Assembly: GCA_023457715.1 (NCBI GenBank) | Contig: JAEWKR010000014.1 | Location: forward strand, 1-55,129 | DNA length: 55,129 nt | DNA from: Verrucomicrobiota bacterium | GTDB taxonomy: Bacteria; Verrucomicrobiota; Verrucomicrobiia; Opitutales; Opitutaceae | Reading direction: 5' to 3' | Shown: positions 25,060 through 33,490 of the stretch, piece after piece | Layout: each line of letters starts with the position of its first letter | How positions within the stretch are numbered: the stretch's first letter is position 1 | The notes under the pieces: generated by a model | Told to the model about the DNA's origin: nothing | What the model saw: only the letters and a program-made list of their open reading frames with translations | The model's database searches: none | Made by a program: the position numbers and the translations under genes

Positions 25060-26843
25060 GCCAGTTTTGAGAATTGGGCCAGCCAGGCGAGCTTCTGCTC
25101 GCGTGACCGTTCGCCGGGGTTGCGGAAAACCTCGTCGTTTAGCACGAGGAGGTCGAGATCGGTGTTCAAGAAGCATTCCCACGCTTCGGTCGCGGTGCGG
25201 ACAATCGGCTGACCGCTGACGTTGAAGCTCGTGTTGATGAGAATCGGCACGCCCGTTTCCTTTTCGAACGCGGAGATCAACTGGTGGAAGTCAGGATGGA
25301 CTTCGCGGCGGACCGTCTGCAGCCGCGCGGAAAAATCGACGTGAATCACGCTTTGAATCTCACTGCGCGGCGTGTCCAGCTGCTCGCGCAGGCCGGCGAA
25401 TTCCGCCGGAACGGCATAGCGGCGATGAGGCAGTAAGTTGGCGGTGTAATTCATGTAGTCCGACTCGGCGGTACAGTCGAACCAGTCACCCACCTTCTCG
25501 GCCAGGATGGCGGGTGCGAATGGCCGGAAAGACTCGCGGAACTTCACGGCGAGATTCAATCGGGACTGCATGCCCGGCGCGCGAGGATCGGCGAGCACCG
25601 AGCGCGCACCGAGGGCGCGGGCGCCCAGTTCCATCCGGCCGCGGACCCACCCCACCGTTTTCCCCGCGGCAATCTGACGAGCGATGTAGTCGTGCAAGGC
25701 TCCGGAATACGGCACCTGCCAGGGCCGCGCCACCTCTGGCACCGGACCGGGCTCTGAACCCAGGTAGAAGCCCTTTGCGTCGATCCGCAACGGAGTGCCG
25801 CGGTGCGTACTGCGCGCGTACAGCAGAGCGGCCCCGAGGCCGCTGCCCATGTCTCCGCCCACGGGCGAGTTGAAGACGGCGTCGAACAATCCCGCGGCGC
25901 GCAACCGCCCGGCCGCGACGCAATTCTGTGCACATCCCCCGCAAAAGATGAGGTGCTTCTCGCCGGTTTCCCGTCGGGCGAAGGCGGCCATCTTCAGTAC
26001 CTCGGTTTCGAATACGTGCTGCAACGTGGCCGCGAGATCCACATGCTCGGCGCGTACCGGGTCGGCTTTCGCTCGCGCCGGGATCCCCGTCGCCTCCGTA
26101 ACCAGTCGCACGGCGGCTAGCATCGACGGAGTCTTGAACTTCACCGGGTGGCGCAGCCGGAAGCCGCCGTCATCGTCGGTAATGAACAGGGAGCTGAGGC
26201 GATCCACAAAGCGAGGCCGCCCGTAGGGTGCGAGCCCCATCACCTTGTATTCCGAGCCGAACGAGTCGAAGCCGAGGTGGTGGGTCACCAGGGTGTAGAG
26301 CAGGCCGAGACCGTTTTCGTATGGCTGCTCGGAATGCAAAAGGAGCGAGTCCTGATCGATGGTACCAAGGCTTGCGCAATAATCTTCTCCTTTGCCGTCC
26401 ACACACAGAAAGGCGGCCCGGGGAAACCGGGAGGTGTGATAAGCGCCCGCTACGTGAGAGAGATGGTGCCACGCGTAATGGAACCGTGCGCGCGGCAGCA
26501 TCGCGCGGGCCTGATGCACATGGAGGCCACCCCAACGTTCCGGCAGCCATCGGCCCAGGGCACGGGTGAAGCCATTGCCCGGTTCACCCACTCGATCGAA
26601 GAGGACCGTCTGAACGGGCTTCTCACCAAACACGCAGACATCGACGTCGTCAGGTTTCAGCCCGGCTCGGTGCAGGCAGTCCAGAATGGCGTGGGTCGGA
26701 AAGGCGCCGTCGTGCTTGATCCGGGTGAATCGTTCCTCTTGGGCTGCCGCGATCAGCGCGCCGTCGACCAGCAGCGCCGCGTTCGCATCGTGGCCCAAGT
26801 ATCCTCCGACGCCTAAGATGATCCGATCCTCGTTTTTCGTCAT
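25056..26843 (-). CDS. NodU/CmcH-type carbamoyltransferase
   Basis: Enzyme that transfers the carbamoyl group of carbamoyl phosphate, by way of carbamoyl-AMP, to a sugar hydroxyl. The 595 residues have the N-terminal Kae1-like domain (GVGGYLGHDANAALLVDG at 11-28, then HHLSHVAGAYHTSRF and DGKGEDYCASLG, and CGGCAQNCVAAGRL). The C-terminal carbamoyltransferase domain shows VGWVRGRMELGARALGARS and FRPFAPAIL. The start is ATG 26843, overlapping the acyltransferase stop. The 135 codons of open frame upstream are shadow sequence. It predicts O-carbamoyl decoration of the glycan. Confidence 0.93.
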   Translation of the reverse strand: MTKNEDRIILGVGGYLGHDANAALLVDGALIAAAQEERFTRIKHDGAFPTHAILDCLHRAGLKPDDVDVCVFGEKPVQTVLFDRVGEPGNGFTRALGRWLPERWGGLHVHQARAMLPRARFHYAWHHLSHVAGAYHTSRFPRAAFLCVDGKGEDYCASLGTIDQDSLLLHSEQPYENGLGLLYTLVTHHLGFDSFGSEYKVMGLAPYGRPRFVDRLSSLFITDDDGGFRLRHPVKFKTPSMLAAVRLVTEATGIPARAKADPVRAEHVDLAATLQHVFETEVLKMAAFARRETGEKHLIFCGGCAQNCVAAGRLRAAGLFDAVFNSPVGGDMGSGLGAALLYARSTHRGTPLRIDAKGFYLGSEPGPVPEVARPWQVPYSGALHDYIARQIAAGKTVGWVRGRMELGARALGARSVLADPRAPGMQSRLNLAVKFRESFRPFAPAILAEKVGDWFDCTAESDYMNYTANLLPHRRYAVPAEFAGLREQLDTPRSEIQSVIHVDFSARLQTVRREVHPDFHQLISAFEKETGVPILINTSFNVSGQPIVRTATEAWECFLNTDLDLLVLNDEVFRNPGERSREQKLAWLAQFSKLA

Positions 26844-27421
26844 GGAAGTCTCTGCGGGCTGCCGTCGCGGGATCGGACCACGCGGGCAGGCACCCCGATG
26901 GCGATCGTGTTGGCAGGAAGATCGTGGGCGACCACTGCCCCGGCGCCCACCACGCATCCGTCGCCGATGTTCACGCCCCCGAGCACCGTCACGCCGGCGC
27001 CGAGCCACACATCCCGCCCGATCGTCGTCGGCCGCAGAATATCGGGCTGGTCGCGGATGTTGACGCCGGCAGAGGGCACAGTGTGGTTGGAAGAGAGAAT
27101 CCGGCAATGCATGGAGACCAGCGTGTGGTCGCCGATCGTCACGCCGCCGTGGCCGTAGATTACCGAGTATGGCCCCACGAATACGTGCGGTGACACATCG
27201 ATCCTCCCTCCGTAAGCGTGGCAGATGGCTCCCTGGCCGATCTCGCATGCGTTACCGACCCGGATTGTCCCCGCTTGGCCGTGCTGGCTCACGCCCTCTG
27301 TGAAAACCACACCTCGAGCGATGCGAACGTCTTCTCCGATCGCGACCCCATGTGAGCTGTGCCAGCGTCGCAGCCACGCCAGGCGAAGGCGATACCCAAG
27401 GGTTCGAAGAAATGAGCTCAT
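26840..27421 (-). CDS. Hexapeptide-repeat O-acyltransferase (WcaF/NodL-like)
   Basis: 193-residue left-handed beta-helix acetyltransferase. Hexapeptide turns are visible through GRIDVSPHVFVGPYSVIYG, GGVTIGDHTLV and TIGRDVWLGAGVTVLGG, ending with the family tail VVAHDLPANTIAIGVPARVV. The catalytic His is probably that in LSSNHTVPS. It likely uses acetyl-CoA to acylate a sugar of the repeat unit. ATG 27421 overlaps the GT2 stop upstream by 4 bp; an 8-codon longer form is open but less likely. Confidence 0.92.
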   Translation of the reverse strand: MSSFLRTLGYRLRLAWLRRWHSSHGVAIGEDVRIARGVVFTEGVSQHGQAGTIRVGNACEIGQGAICHAYGGRIDVSPHVFVGPYSVIYGHGGVTIGDHTLVSMHCRILSSNHTVPSAGVNIRDQPDILRPTTIGRDVWLGAGVTVLGGVNIGDGCVVGAGAVVAHDLPANTIAIGVPARVVRSRDGSPQRLP

Positions 27422-28326
27422 CGCGCCAGGCGGGTCCTCATCCACGTTTGCAGCCGCAACGCCGTCAAGGGACCGAGCATTTTCCGGCAGGCGTTGACCA
27501 CCGGATTGCGCGTACGAGGCAACCCCCCACCGAGGGAGGCTGCAAGCGCGATCGCGCGCCGCGCGGCCGGGAGGTCGCGGTGCCGGACCAATTCCGCCGC
27601 GGCTTGCTCGATGGCTTCCAGCTGGGCGCGCCGGGTCTCCGGGGGAAGCAGGGTCACATAGCGTTCCAGGGCCGCCAGCCGCTGATTCCAGCTGCGGCGA
27701 TAATCATGGCTGAAGCTCGTTTCACGCCGCAACGCATACGAGTGCACTTCGGCCAGGTGCCGGAACCGTGCACCGTGGGCGGCCATGCGGACGTGCACGT
27801 CGGCATCCTCCCACATCCGCATCGACTCATCGCAGCCGCCAACCGCGAGCCAGGTGGAGCGTCGGATCAGGCTGTTGTTCAGACTCATCGGATGGGTCAG
27901 AAGGTGCGCCGTGGCCTCCGCCTCCATCGCCGCCGGATCGTATCGCCAGGGCAGCACCAATTCCCGGGAGCGCTCGTCGAGCCAGTCGGCATCGCAGGTG
28001 ACAACATCGGCCGCTGCGGTCAGCGGCAGCAAGCGCTCCAGATACTGCCGCCCGAGCAGGTCGTCCGCGTCGTGGAAATGAAACCACTCCGTCTCGGCCG
28101 CGAGGGCGAGCCGGTTGCGGGTCACGGCCACGCCACAGTTGCGCTCGTTCTGCAGGACGCGGGCGCCGAGGCGTCGGGCAACGTCGATCGTGTCGTCGTG
28201 GCTGCCATCGTCACAGCAGATGACCTCGGCAAAGGGCCGCGTGCTTTCCTGCAGCGACGCGAAGAACCGAGGGAGAAACTCCGCGGCGTTATGGCAGGGA
28301 ACCAGGAGTGTGACCGGTACGGACAT
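27418..28326 (-). CDS. Glycosyltransferase family 2
   Basis: 302 residues with the GT2 motifs TLLVPCHNAAEFLPRFF, ICCDDGSHDDTIDV and the metal site HFHDADDLLGRQYLE. About 100 C-terminal residues are helical and charged. The ATG at 28326 follows the GT9 stop by 2 bp. It resembles the GT2 at 19228-20175 in architecture, with a catalytic domain of about 200 residues plus a helical tail, so the two may be paralogues. Confidence 0.93.
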   Translation of the reverse strand: MSVPVTLLVPCHNAAEFLPRFFASLQESTRPFAEVICCDDGSHDDTIDVARRLGARVLQNERNCGVAVTRNRLALAAETEWFHFHDADDLLGRQYLERLLPLTAAADVVTCDADWLDERSRELVLPWRYDPAAMEAEATAHLLTHPMSLNNSLIRRSTWLAVGGCDESMRMWEDADVHVRMAAHGARFRHLAEVHSYALRRETSFSHDYRRSWNQRLAALERYVTLLPPETRRAQLEAIEQAAAELVRHRDLPAARRAIALAASLGGGLPRTRNPVVNACRKMLGPLTALRLQTWMRTRLAR

Positions 28327-28328
28327 GC

Positions 28329-29216
28329 TCAGGCGGTGGCGGGCGAGGGCTGCAGGACACGCTGAACGCGCTCGAGCACCTCGGCGACGCTGATGTCAGC
28401 GAGGCACTTCAGCGCGTAGGGGCAGCCGTCGCTCAGGCCGCAGCCCGCGCACTCAGGCGTGCGCGTGACGTGATGATGAAAGGGATACCCGGTTTGCGTG
28501 GGGAGGGTCCTTCCCCCGTAAACGATCACGGCCGGGGTGCCCACGGCGGCCGCGAGATGCATCAGCCCGGATTCAAGCCCGACGAAAACGGCCGAGGTCG
28601 CGATCAGTTCTCCCGCCTCGTACAGCGACGTGCGGCCACGCAAATCCCGCGCGCCCTGGATCACCGGGTCGCTCGGGGTGCCGATCTGGATGAGTTCGCG
28701 GCCGGCGAGCCCGCCGGCCAGTTCCTGCCATTTCTGGTAGGACCATTCCTTGGTCGTACACGCATAACGGGCGCCACGGCAGGAGTTCTGCAGCACCACG
28801 CGTCCCGGTACCCGCGCACCACGCTTGATCGCCGGCACCTGGGGCTGCCAGCCCGGGGGCAGGGTCACCTGCACGTGATCCGCCATCTGCTGCGCGATGT
28901 GGCGTCCGTGGCGGGTCGTTTCGTAGGCGAGATGGGTGATGGGGGTCTTGATCCACCCGCGGGTGCGCGCGTAAAACCAGCGCGCGACGTCGCTCTGCAC
29001 GGAAAGCGGGTCGCGATTGTCCCGCCAAAGCTCCGGGAGGTTCGTCAGCACATGAAAGGGTTTTCCCTGCAGGCGCGCCGCCCGCGCGATCGCGGTGAGC
29101 ATCAGCTCGTCGCCAATCCCGCCGTTGGCATAAAACAACGCGGGAATGGACGGACGCGTGCGCGCCCACGCCCGGTCGCGGACGGCGGCAACGAGCTTCT
29201 GCAGGCGAACGCTCAC
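28329..29216 (-). CDS. Glycosyltransferase family 9 (heptosyltransferase-like)
   Basis: 295 residues. The early ALFYANGGIGDELMLTAIAR corresponds to the GxGD motif of GT9 enzymes, and the C-terminal half has LIQIGTPSD, GLESGLMHLAAAVGTPAVIVYG and then CPYALKCLADIS, the usual donor-binding block followed by a Cys-rich tail. GT9 members add heptose or related sugars. The start is GTG 29216, overlapping the TGA of the upstream FkbM gene. A second GT9 is at 31407-32552. Confidence 0.9.
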   Translation of the reverse strand: MSVRLQKLVAAVRDRAWARTRPSIPALFYANGGIGDELMLTAIARAARLQGKPFHVLTNLPELWRDNRDPLSVQSDVARWFYARTRGWIKTPITHLAYETTRHGRHIAQQMADHVQVTLPPGWQPQVPAIKRGARVPGRVVLQNSCRGARYACTTKEWSYQKWQELAGGLAGRELIQIGTPSDPVIQGARDLRGRTSLYEAGELIATSAVFVGLESGLMHLAAAVGTPAVIVYGGRTLPTQTGYPFHHHVTRTPECAGCGLSDGCPYALKCLADISVAEVLERVQRVLQPSPATA

Positions 29217-30244
29217 GATGAATACGGTGCCCGCCAGGCTGTGATCAGGCCGAGCGTCCGGTCGGGAGCGAGCGGCCGCGCCTGCGCCATGAAACCGTGA
29301 CGCTCAAGGCGCTGCAGCAGTTCGTCCGGCTGACGCTGATGCCATTCCATCAACACCACGTCCAGCGAGGGGAGCAGGCCGGTTTGGTCGAGTTCCTGGA
29401 GGATGGGGTATTCGCTGCCCTCGCAGTCAATCTTGGCCACCAGCGGAACTCCCGGATGCCGGCTGCGGATGGAGGCGACATGCCGAGAGGCCGGTTCGAG
29501 ACGAATCGTGGTCGACTCCGTCGCCCCGCCGGACCGGGGGCGCCAGGCGCCGACCCCAGTCGTGGACATGCTGCCGCTCCACGCCGGATCGTAGTCCACG
29601 GCGAGGGTTGCGTCCTTGTCCGCCAGTCCGATCGCCGCCAGCGCGATCTTGCGGGCGAGTTCCGGGTTCGCCGCCACATTGCCCTCCAAGAGGGCATACG
29701 TCGCCGGAAAGGGCTCGAACGAGTAGACGCGCTCGACGCGCGGCTGAGCCGCGAAATAAAGGCTCGCGAGTCCGATGTTGGCGCCGATGTCGATCACCAC
29801 CGCCGGGCGCGAGGTGGAGAGAGCATAGCATTCGTCGATGAAGATTTCGCGCGCCATGTTCAGGTGCTCCGCGTTCCGCAGGCTGAAAGTCCAACGCGCG
29901 TGACGCAGCCGCAAGCCGTCAGCCTGACGTTCCACCGTGAAGCCTTTCGTGCGCAGGGCGCACACCGCACGGTAGTCGGCAGCGACGGGATCGTGGGCCA
30001 CCAGGTCCATCCCCAGGGTCCGGGAATGCACCCGGCCATCGCGGATATCGAGGTCAACCCAGCTGGGATCGGCACGCCAGGCGGATTCGAGCACCGCGAA
30101 GGGCACGCCGCGATAGTCGTGGCGTCGAAGGGCGCCGCGATGGGCAAGCCACCACGCCGTGCGGGGCGCCATGCCACGAAGGAGGAAGACACCAAAACGG
30201 CCCAGGTCGCGGCGGGAATCGGAGACGGGGGGATGCATGGTCAT
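29213..30244 (-). CDS. FkbM family methyltransferase
   Basis: 343 residues. A poorly conserved N-terminal region of about 150 residues precedes the SAM-binding fold: VVIDIGANIGLASLYFA, then YSFEPFPATYALLEGNV, and KIDCEGSEYPIL, which is the FkbM hallmark. It probably O-methylates a sugar hydroxyl. It starts at ATG 30244 (overlapping the preceding gene by 4 bp); another ATG two codons later is possible. The longer upstream frame is a shadow. Confidence 0.9.
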   Translation of the reverse strand: MTMHPPVSDSRRDLGRFGVFLLRGMAPRTAWWLAHRGALRRHDYRGVPFAVLESAWRADPSWVDLDIRDGRVHSRTLGMDLVAHDPVAADYRAVCALRTKGFTVERQADGLRLRHARWTFSLRNAEHLNMAREIFIDECYALSTSRPAVVIDIGANIGLASLYFAAQPRVERVYSFEPFPATYALLEGNVAANPELARKIALAAIGLADKDATLAVDYDPAWSGSMSTTGVGAWRPRSGGATESTTIRLEPASRHVASIRSRHPGVPLVAKIDCEGSEYPILQELDQTGLLPSLDVVLMEWHQRQPDELLQRLERHGFMAQARPLAPDRTLGLITAWRAPYSS

Positions 30245-31410
30245 GCGGGGCTGGAGGCACTCAGGCGGGACAAGTCCGAGAGGAAGGTCGCCTGGATCTG
30301 TTCGGGATCGAACTGGGTGGCGGCGAGCTGGCGGGTGCCGGAGGCCGCGCGTTCCCAGCCGACGTGTTCGCCGAGCGATTCGAGGTAAACGCCCAGCGCG
30401 GGATCCGCCGCTGACGCAAACCAGGGCACCGCCGATTGGGCGCGGCACCAGTCGCCAAATTCTGAATCCGCCGGGGCCAGCAGGATCAGGGGGAGGCCGA
30501 GCTGCACGAATTCCGGAAGCTTGCTGGGGAAACTGGTGTCGAGCATGTGCCACGCGGGATCGGCAGCAGGTTCCGGCGCGGGATGCGCCACGACAAGCGC
30601 GCTGCAATTTTCCCGCAGCCATTGCATGGCCTGCTCGGGGGTGGCGAAGGGCGTCTGGAAGGCGACCGGTCCGGCGCCGGTGGCTGAAGACCAGCTGCGG
30701 CCGATCACGGTCAGCTGACCGCCCCGGCGGCGGAGTTGTTCAGCCAGCGCCTCCAGCACCGGTTCGAGCCGTGGATACACCTTGCCTGCATAGCCGACGT
30801 GAAGGCCGGGACGGAACGTGGGGGCGCGGGCAGCGCGGAACGCGCTTCCCGGAATGGGACGAAGCAGTCGGGTGCGGCGCTGTTGCGCCGCCGAAAACGT
30901 CCCGGTCAGCCGGTTCGACACGGACCAGATCTGGTGCGCACCGTCGAGCACGCGATTGCGTTTCCACCGCATGAAGCGGACCGGTTCGCTGCCGCTGCGC
31001 CACCGCAGTTCGTCGTCGTGGACAAACACACCGAGCGGCAGGCGATAGCGTTCGGCCACCGCGCGTGCGATGAGGGCCTGTGGATCCCACAGATTCGTCA
31101 GGACGATGCGCGGGCCCGGTCCCTCGAGATCGCCGCGGCGCGCAAGTTCACCGGCGGCCAGCCAGCTCCGGAGCCGAACTGTGGTGAGGAAGGAGGGCAG
31201 GTGAGGCGGCCAGTACCAGCGGCGCAACTTGAGCACCACGTGCCGCCAATAGACGGGCGTCCCTGCCGGCGCGCCCCAGTTGGAGAAAACGCTGAGCTGC
31301 GCCCCCGCCTCCACGAGCGGCAGGAAATGGCGACGGAAAATGACGAAACTGCCGCCCTCGGGGATGGGAACGGTGCTGGAGAAAAACAGCAGTGTGCCGG
31401 GACCAGTCAC
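30241..31410 (-). CDS. Putative GT-B glycosyltransferase
   Basis: 389 residues beginning at GTG 31410, which overlaps the upstream TGA. The N-terminal TVPIPEGGSFVIFRRHFLPL resembles the glycine-rich loop of GT4 acceptor domains. HVGYAGKVYPRLEPVLEALA and SFPSKLPEFVQLGLPLILLA are the donor-side strand and nucleotide-binding loop. The usual E-x7-E is replaced by PSKLPEFVQLG, as in WbuB-type proteins. Function beyond sugar transfer is not readable. Confidence 0.8.
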   Translation of the reverse strand: MTGPGTLLFFSSTVPIPEGGSFVIFRRHFLPLVEAGAQLSVFSNWGAPAGTPVYWRHVVLKLRRWYWPPHLPSFLTTVRLRSWLAAGELARRGDLEGPGPRIVLTNLWDPQALIARAVAERYRLPLGVFVHDDELRWRSGSEPVRFMRWKRNRVLDGAHQIWSVSNRLTGTFSAAQQRRTRLLRPIPGSAFRAARAPTFRPGLHVGYAGKVYPRLEPVLEALAEQLRRRGGQLTVIGRSWSSATGAGPVAFQTPFATPEQAMQWLRENCSALVVAHPAPEPAADPAWHMLDTSFPSKLPEFVQLGLPLILLAPADSEFGDWCRAQSAVPWFASAADPALGVYLESLGEHVGWERAASGTRQLAATQFDPEQIQATFLSDLSRLSASSPA

Positions 31411-32552
31411 GGATGGGGGACCCTCGGAGTGGTGGCGTGTACCAGGTGCTCGACGCCTTGAACCACCGCCTCCAGCGGCACCGCTTCGGCCGCGCGTGGA
31501 CCGCCCTTGGGCGCGTGCACGGTTCGATGCGGCACGCCATGCGGCGCGAAGCGAGGGTGCGCGTTGACGTCGGCAGGGTCGGCTTCGGCGTGGTCCCAGG
31601 ACACGACCACGCAGGGGCACCCGGCGGCGGCGGCGAGATGAACGCCGGCCGAGTCGTTGCCGACGAAGAGGGCCGCGGTCTTGAGCAGCGCCCACGACTG
31701 CGCGATCGAGAGGCTGCCGGCCCAATTGTGCCAGGATTGGGCCGACGGTGGAAAGCGGCCCGCATCGGCGGCGTCGCCGATGGCGATGCAGGGCAGGCCG
31801 TGTGCGACCTTGATCGCGGCGGCGAGGGCGAGGAAGCGTTCGGCGGGCCAGACCTTGTGCGGAAGCGAGGCGCCGACCCCGAGGACAATGTACCCACGCG
31901 CCTGCAACTGCTCGCGGGCCAGCCGGGCCTGTACGGTTCGGGCTTCGGCTGGCGGGCAATGGAACTCGAGCACCGGCGGTGCGGTGGGAGCCCCGGCCGC
32001 GCGAAGCAACGCGAGATTCGCCTCAGCTTCATGGCAGTCGTCCGGCACATCCACCGCGTGGTCGAGAAGAGCGGCGGTGCCCGAGGCGGCAAAGCCAAGC
32101 GTCCTGGTTGCACCCGAAACCCGCGCCAGGACGCCGGCGCCCCCCAGGTCAGGACCCCGCCGCGGTACGAAGGCATGATCGAAGCGCACGCCGGGGAACG
32201 CGGAGCGGATCAGGCGCCGCGCGTCGAGCACGGAGCGGAGCCGACCGAGGCGACGCGGCGTCGGTACCGGCGTGTACACCGCGTGTGCGTCCACCCAGGG
32301 GCACGCGGCGGCCAGCGGCGCGGTGGCGGGCCCGGTGACCACGTGAATGCGTGCCGTCGGGGCGGCCAGCCGGAGCTGGCGTAGAAAAGGGGTGCACAGC
32401 ACGAAGTCGCCGATCGCGTCGAGTTTCACGACCAGCACATTGGCCGCGGCGCTCAACGACGCGGCCGGACGGTGCGGCGAGGGCAGGCGCGTCAGTCGGG
32501 CGAAGGCGTGTACGAACTCGGTCGACAAAGACTTCGGCGCGCTTGGCTTCAC
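31407..32552 (-). CDS. Glycosyltransferase family 9 (heptosyltransferase-like)
   Basis: 381 residues from GTG 32552 (overlapping the upstream FkbM stop by 4 bp). Motifs: VVKLDAIGDFVLCTPFLRQL (the GT9 GD motif region), YIVLGVGASLPHKVWPAERF, and FVGNDSAGVHLAAAAGCP for donor binding. An N-terminal stretch of about 30 residues before the fold is Ala/Ser/Pro-rich. Expected to add heptose or a related sugar from the cytosolic face. Confidence 0.92.
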   Translation of the reverse strand: MKPSAPKSLSTEFVHAFARLTRLPSPHRPAASLSAAANVLVVKLDAIGDFVLCTPFLRQLRLAAPTARIHVVTGPATAPLAAACPWVDAHAVYTPVPTPRRLGRLRSVLDARRLIRSAFPGVRFDHAFVPRRGPDLGGAGVLARVSGATRTLGFAASGTAALLDHAVDVPDDCHEAEANLALLRAAGAPTAPPVLEFHCPPAEARTVQARLAREQLQARGYIVLGVGASLPHKVWPAERFLALAAAIKVAHGLPCIAIGDAADAGRFPPSAQSWHNWAGSLSIAQSWALLKTAALFVGNDSAGVHLAAAAGCPCVVVSWDHAEADPADVNAHPRFAPHGVPHRTVHAPKGGPRAAEAVPLEAVVQGVEHLVHATTPRVPHP

Positions 32553-33490
32553 GGGATGGCAGGCAGCACTCCCTGGGAGGCGACCGTTTCCGCCAGATGT
32601 GCCAATGACGGCGGCAGGGCGACGATGTCGAAGTGCGGGTCTCCGAACGGCTGCATGCGGACGAGGTACTTTTCCCACCGGCGAATCTCCGGGTCGTCGG
32701 GCGTGGAGAAATGGGAAAACGGCCCGTCATTGCGAAACCACAGCAGCCGTTCGTACCCCGCCTCGCGCAAGGTGGCGAAGGCCGCAAACGGATCGTTTCC
32801 GGCCTGCCGCGCCAGGATGGGATGCCACTCGAAAATCACGCCGGGTTGGTCGCGGCGCAGGATGCCCGCCGCTCCTGCCAGGGCCTCTCCGTCCGAACCG
32901 TCGATGTCGATTTTCAGCACATCCACCGCCTTTGCCGACGGGAGCAGCAGCTGATCCAGCGTGGTGGAGGGAACCCACGCTTCACCGGTGGCCGTGGCCG
33001 TACCGGCGTGATTGTGCACCAGCGCGCGGATGGGCCGGCCGTCGCGCGTGACGAGCTGTTCGTGCAGGTGGACGCCGGCGAACCGGGCGGTGTTGGCCCG
33101 CAGGATCTTGATGAAACGCGCGGCCGGTTCGATGCAGTGGATTTCCCCGAGCGCGCGAGGAGCCTGGCTTTGGACCAGCAGCACGGTGTCGCCGATCGCC
33201 GCCCCGACATCGACGAGAGTCAGCGGACGCTTCCTCGCGACCGACACCGCGCGAACGAGATCCACCAGCGCCCGGTTGAAGAGCGGGAAGCGTTCGACGA
33301 GAAACGGATAGGGGTTGCCCGCGTTGATGACGGCCGGGAACCCGTGCAGCACCGTGTCCACGTCGCCCGGATACGCATCGTAGTGCCGGCGGAGCCTCGC
33401 GGCGAGCCACCCGAGACGCCGGATCTCGAGCGAGCGCGACCGTCTCGGCAGCCAGCGGGAGACCCAGGCAACGTAGGCGCGGTTAGGCAT
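32549..33490 (-). CDS. FkbM family methyltransferase
   Basis: 313 residues. The SAM-binding region TLVDVGAAIGDTVLLVQSQ is followed by IHCIEPAARFIKILRANT and VLKIDIDGSDGEALAGA, the FkbM pattern in which KID-x-D/E-G is kept as KIDIDGSD. A preceding basic helix (PRRSRSLEIRRLGWLAARLR) may be amphipathic. ATG 33490 lies inside the end of wzt (8-bp overlap). Together with the FkbM genes at 5756 and 29213 it implies several methyl groups on the glycan. Confidence 0.9.
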   Translation of the reverse strand: MPNRAYVAWVSRWLPRRSRSLEIRRLGWLAARLRRHYDAYPGDVDTVLHGFPAVINAGNPYPFLVERFPLFNRALVDLVRAVSVARKRPLTLVDVGAAIGDTVLLVQSQAPRALGEIHCIEPAARFIKILRANTARFAGVHLHEQLVTRDGRPIRALVHNHAGTATATGEAWVPSTTLDQLLLPSAKAVDVLKIDIDGSDGEALAGAAGILRRDQPGVIFEWHPILARQAGNDPFAAFATLREAGYERLLWFRNDGPFSHFSTPDDPEIRRWEKYLVRMQPFGDPHFDIVALPPSLAHLAETVASQGVLPAIP

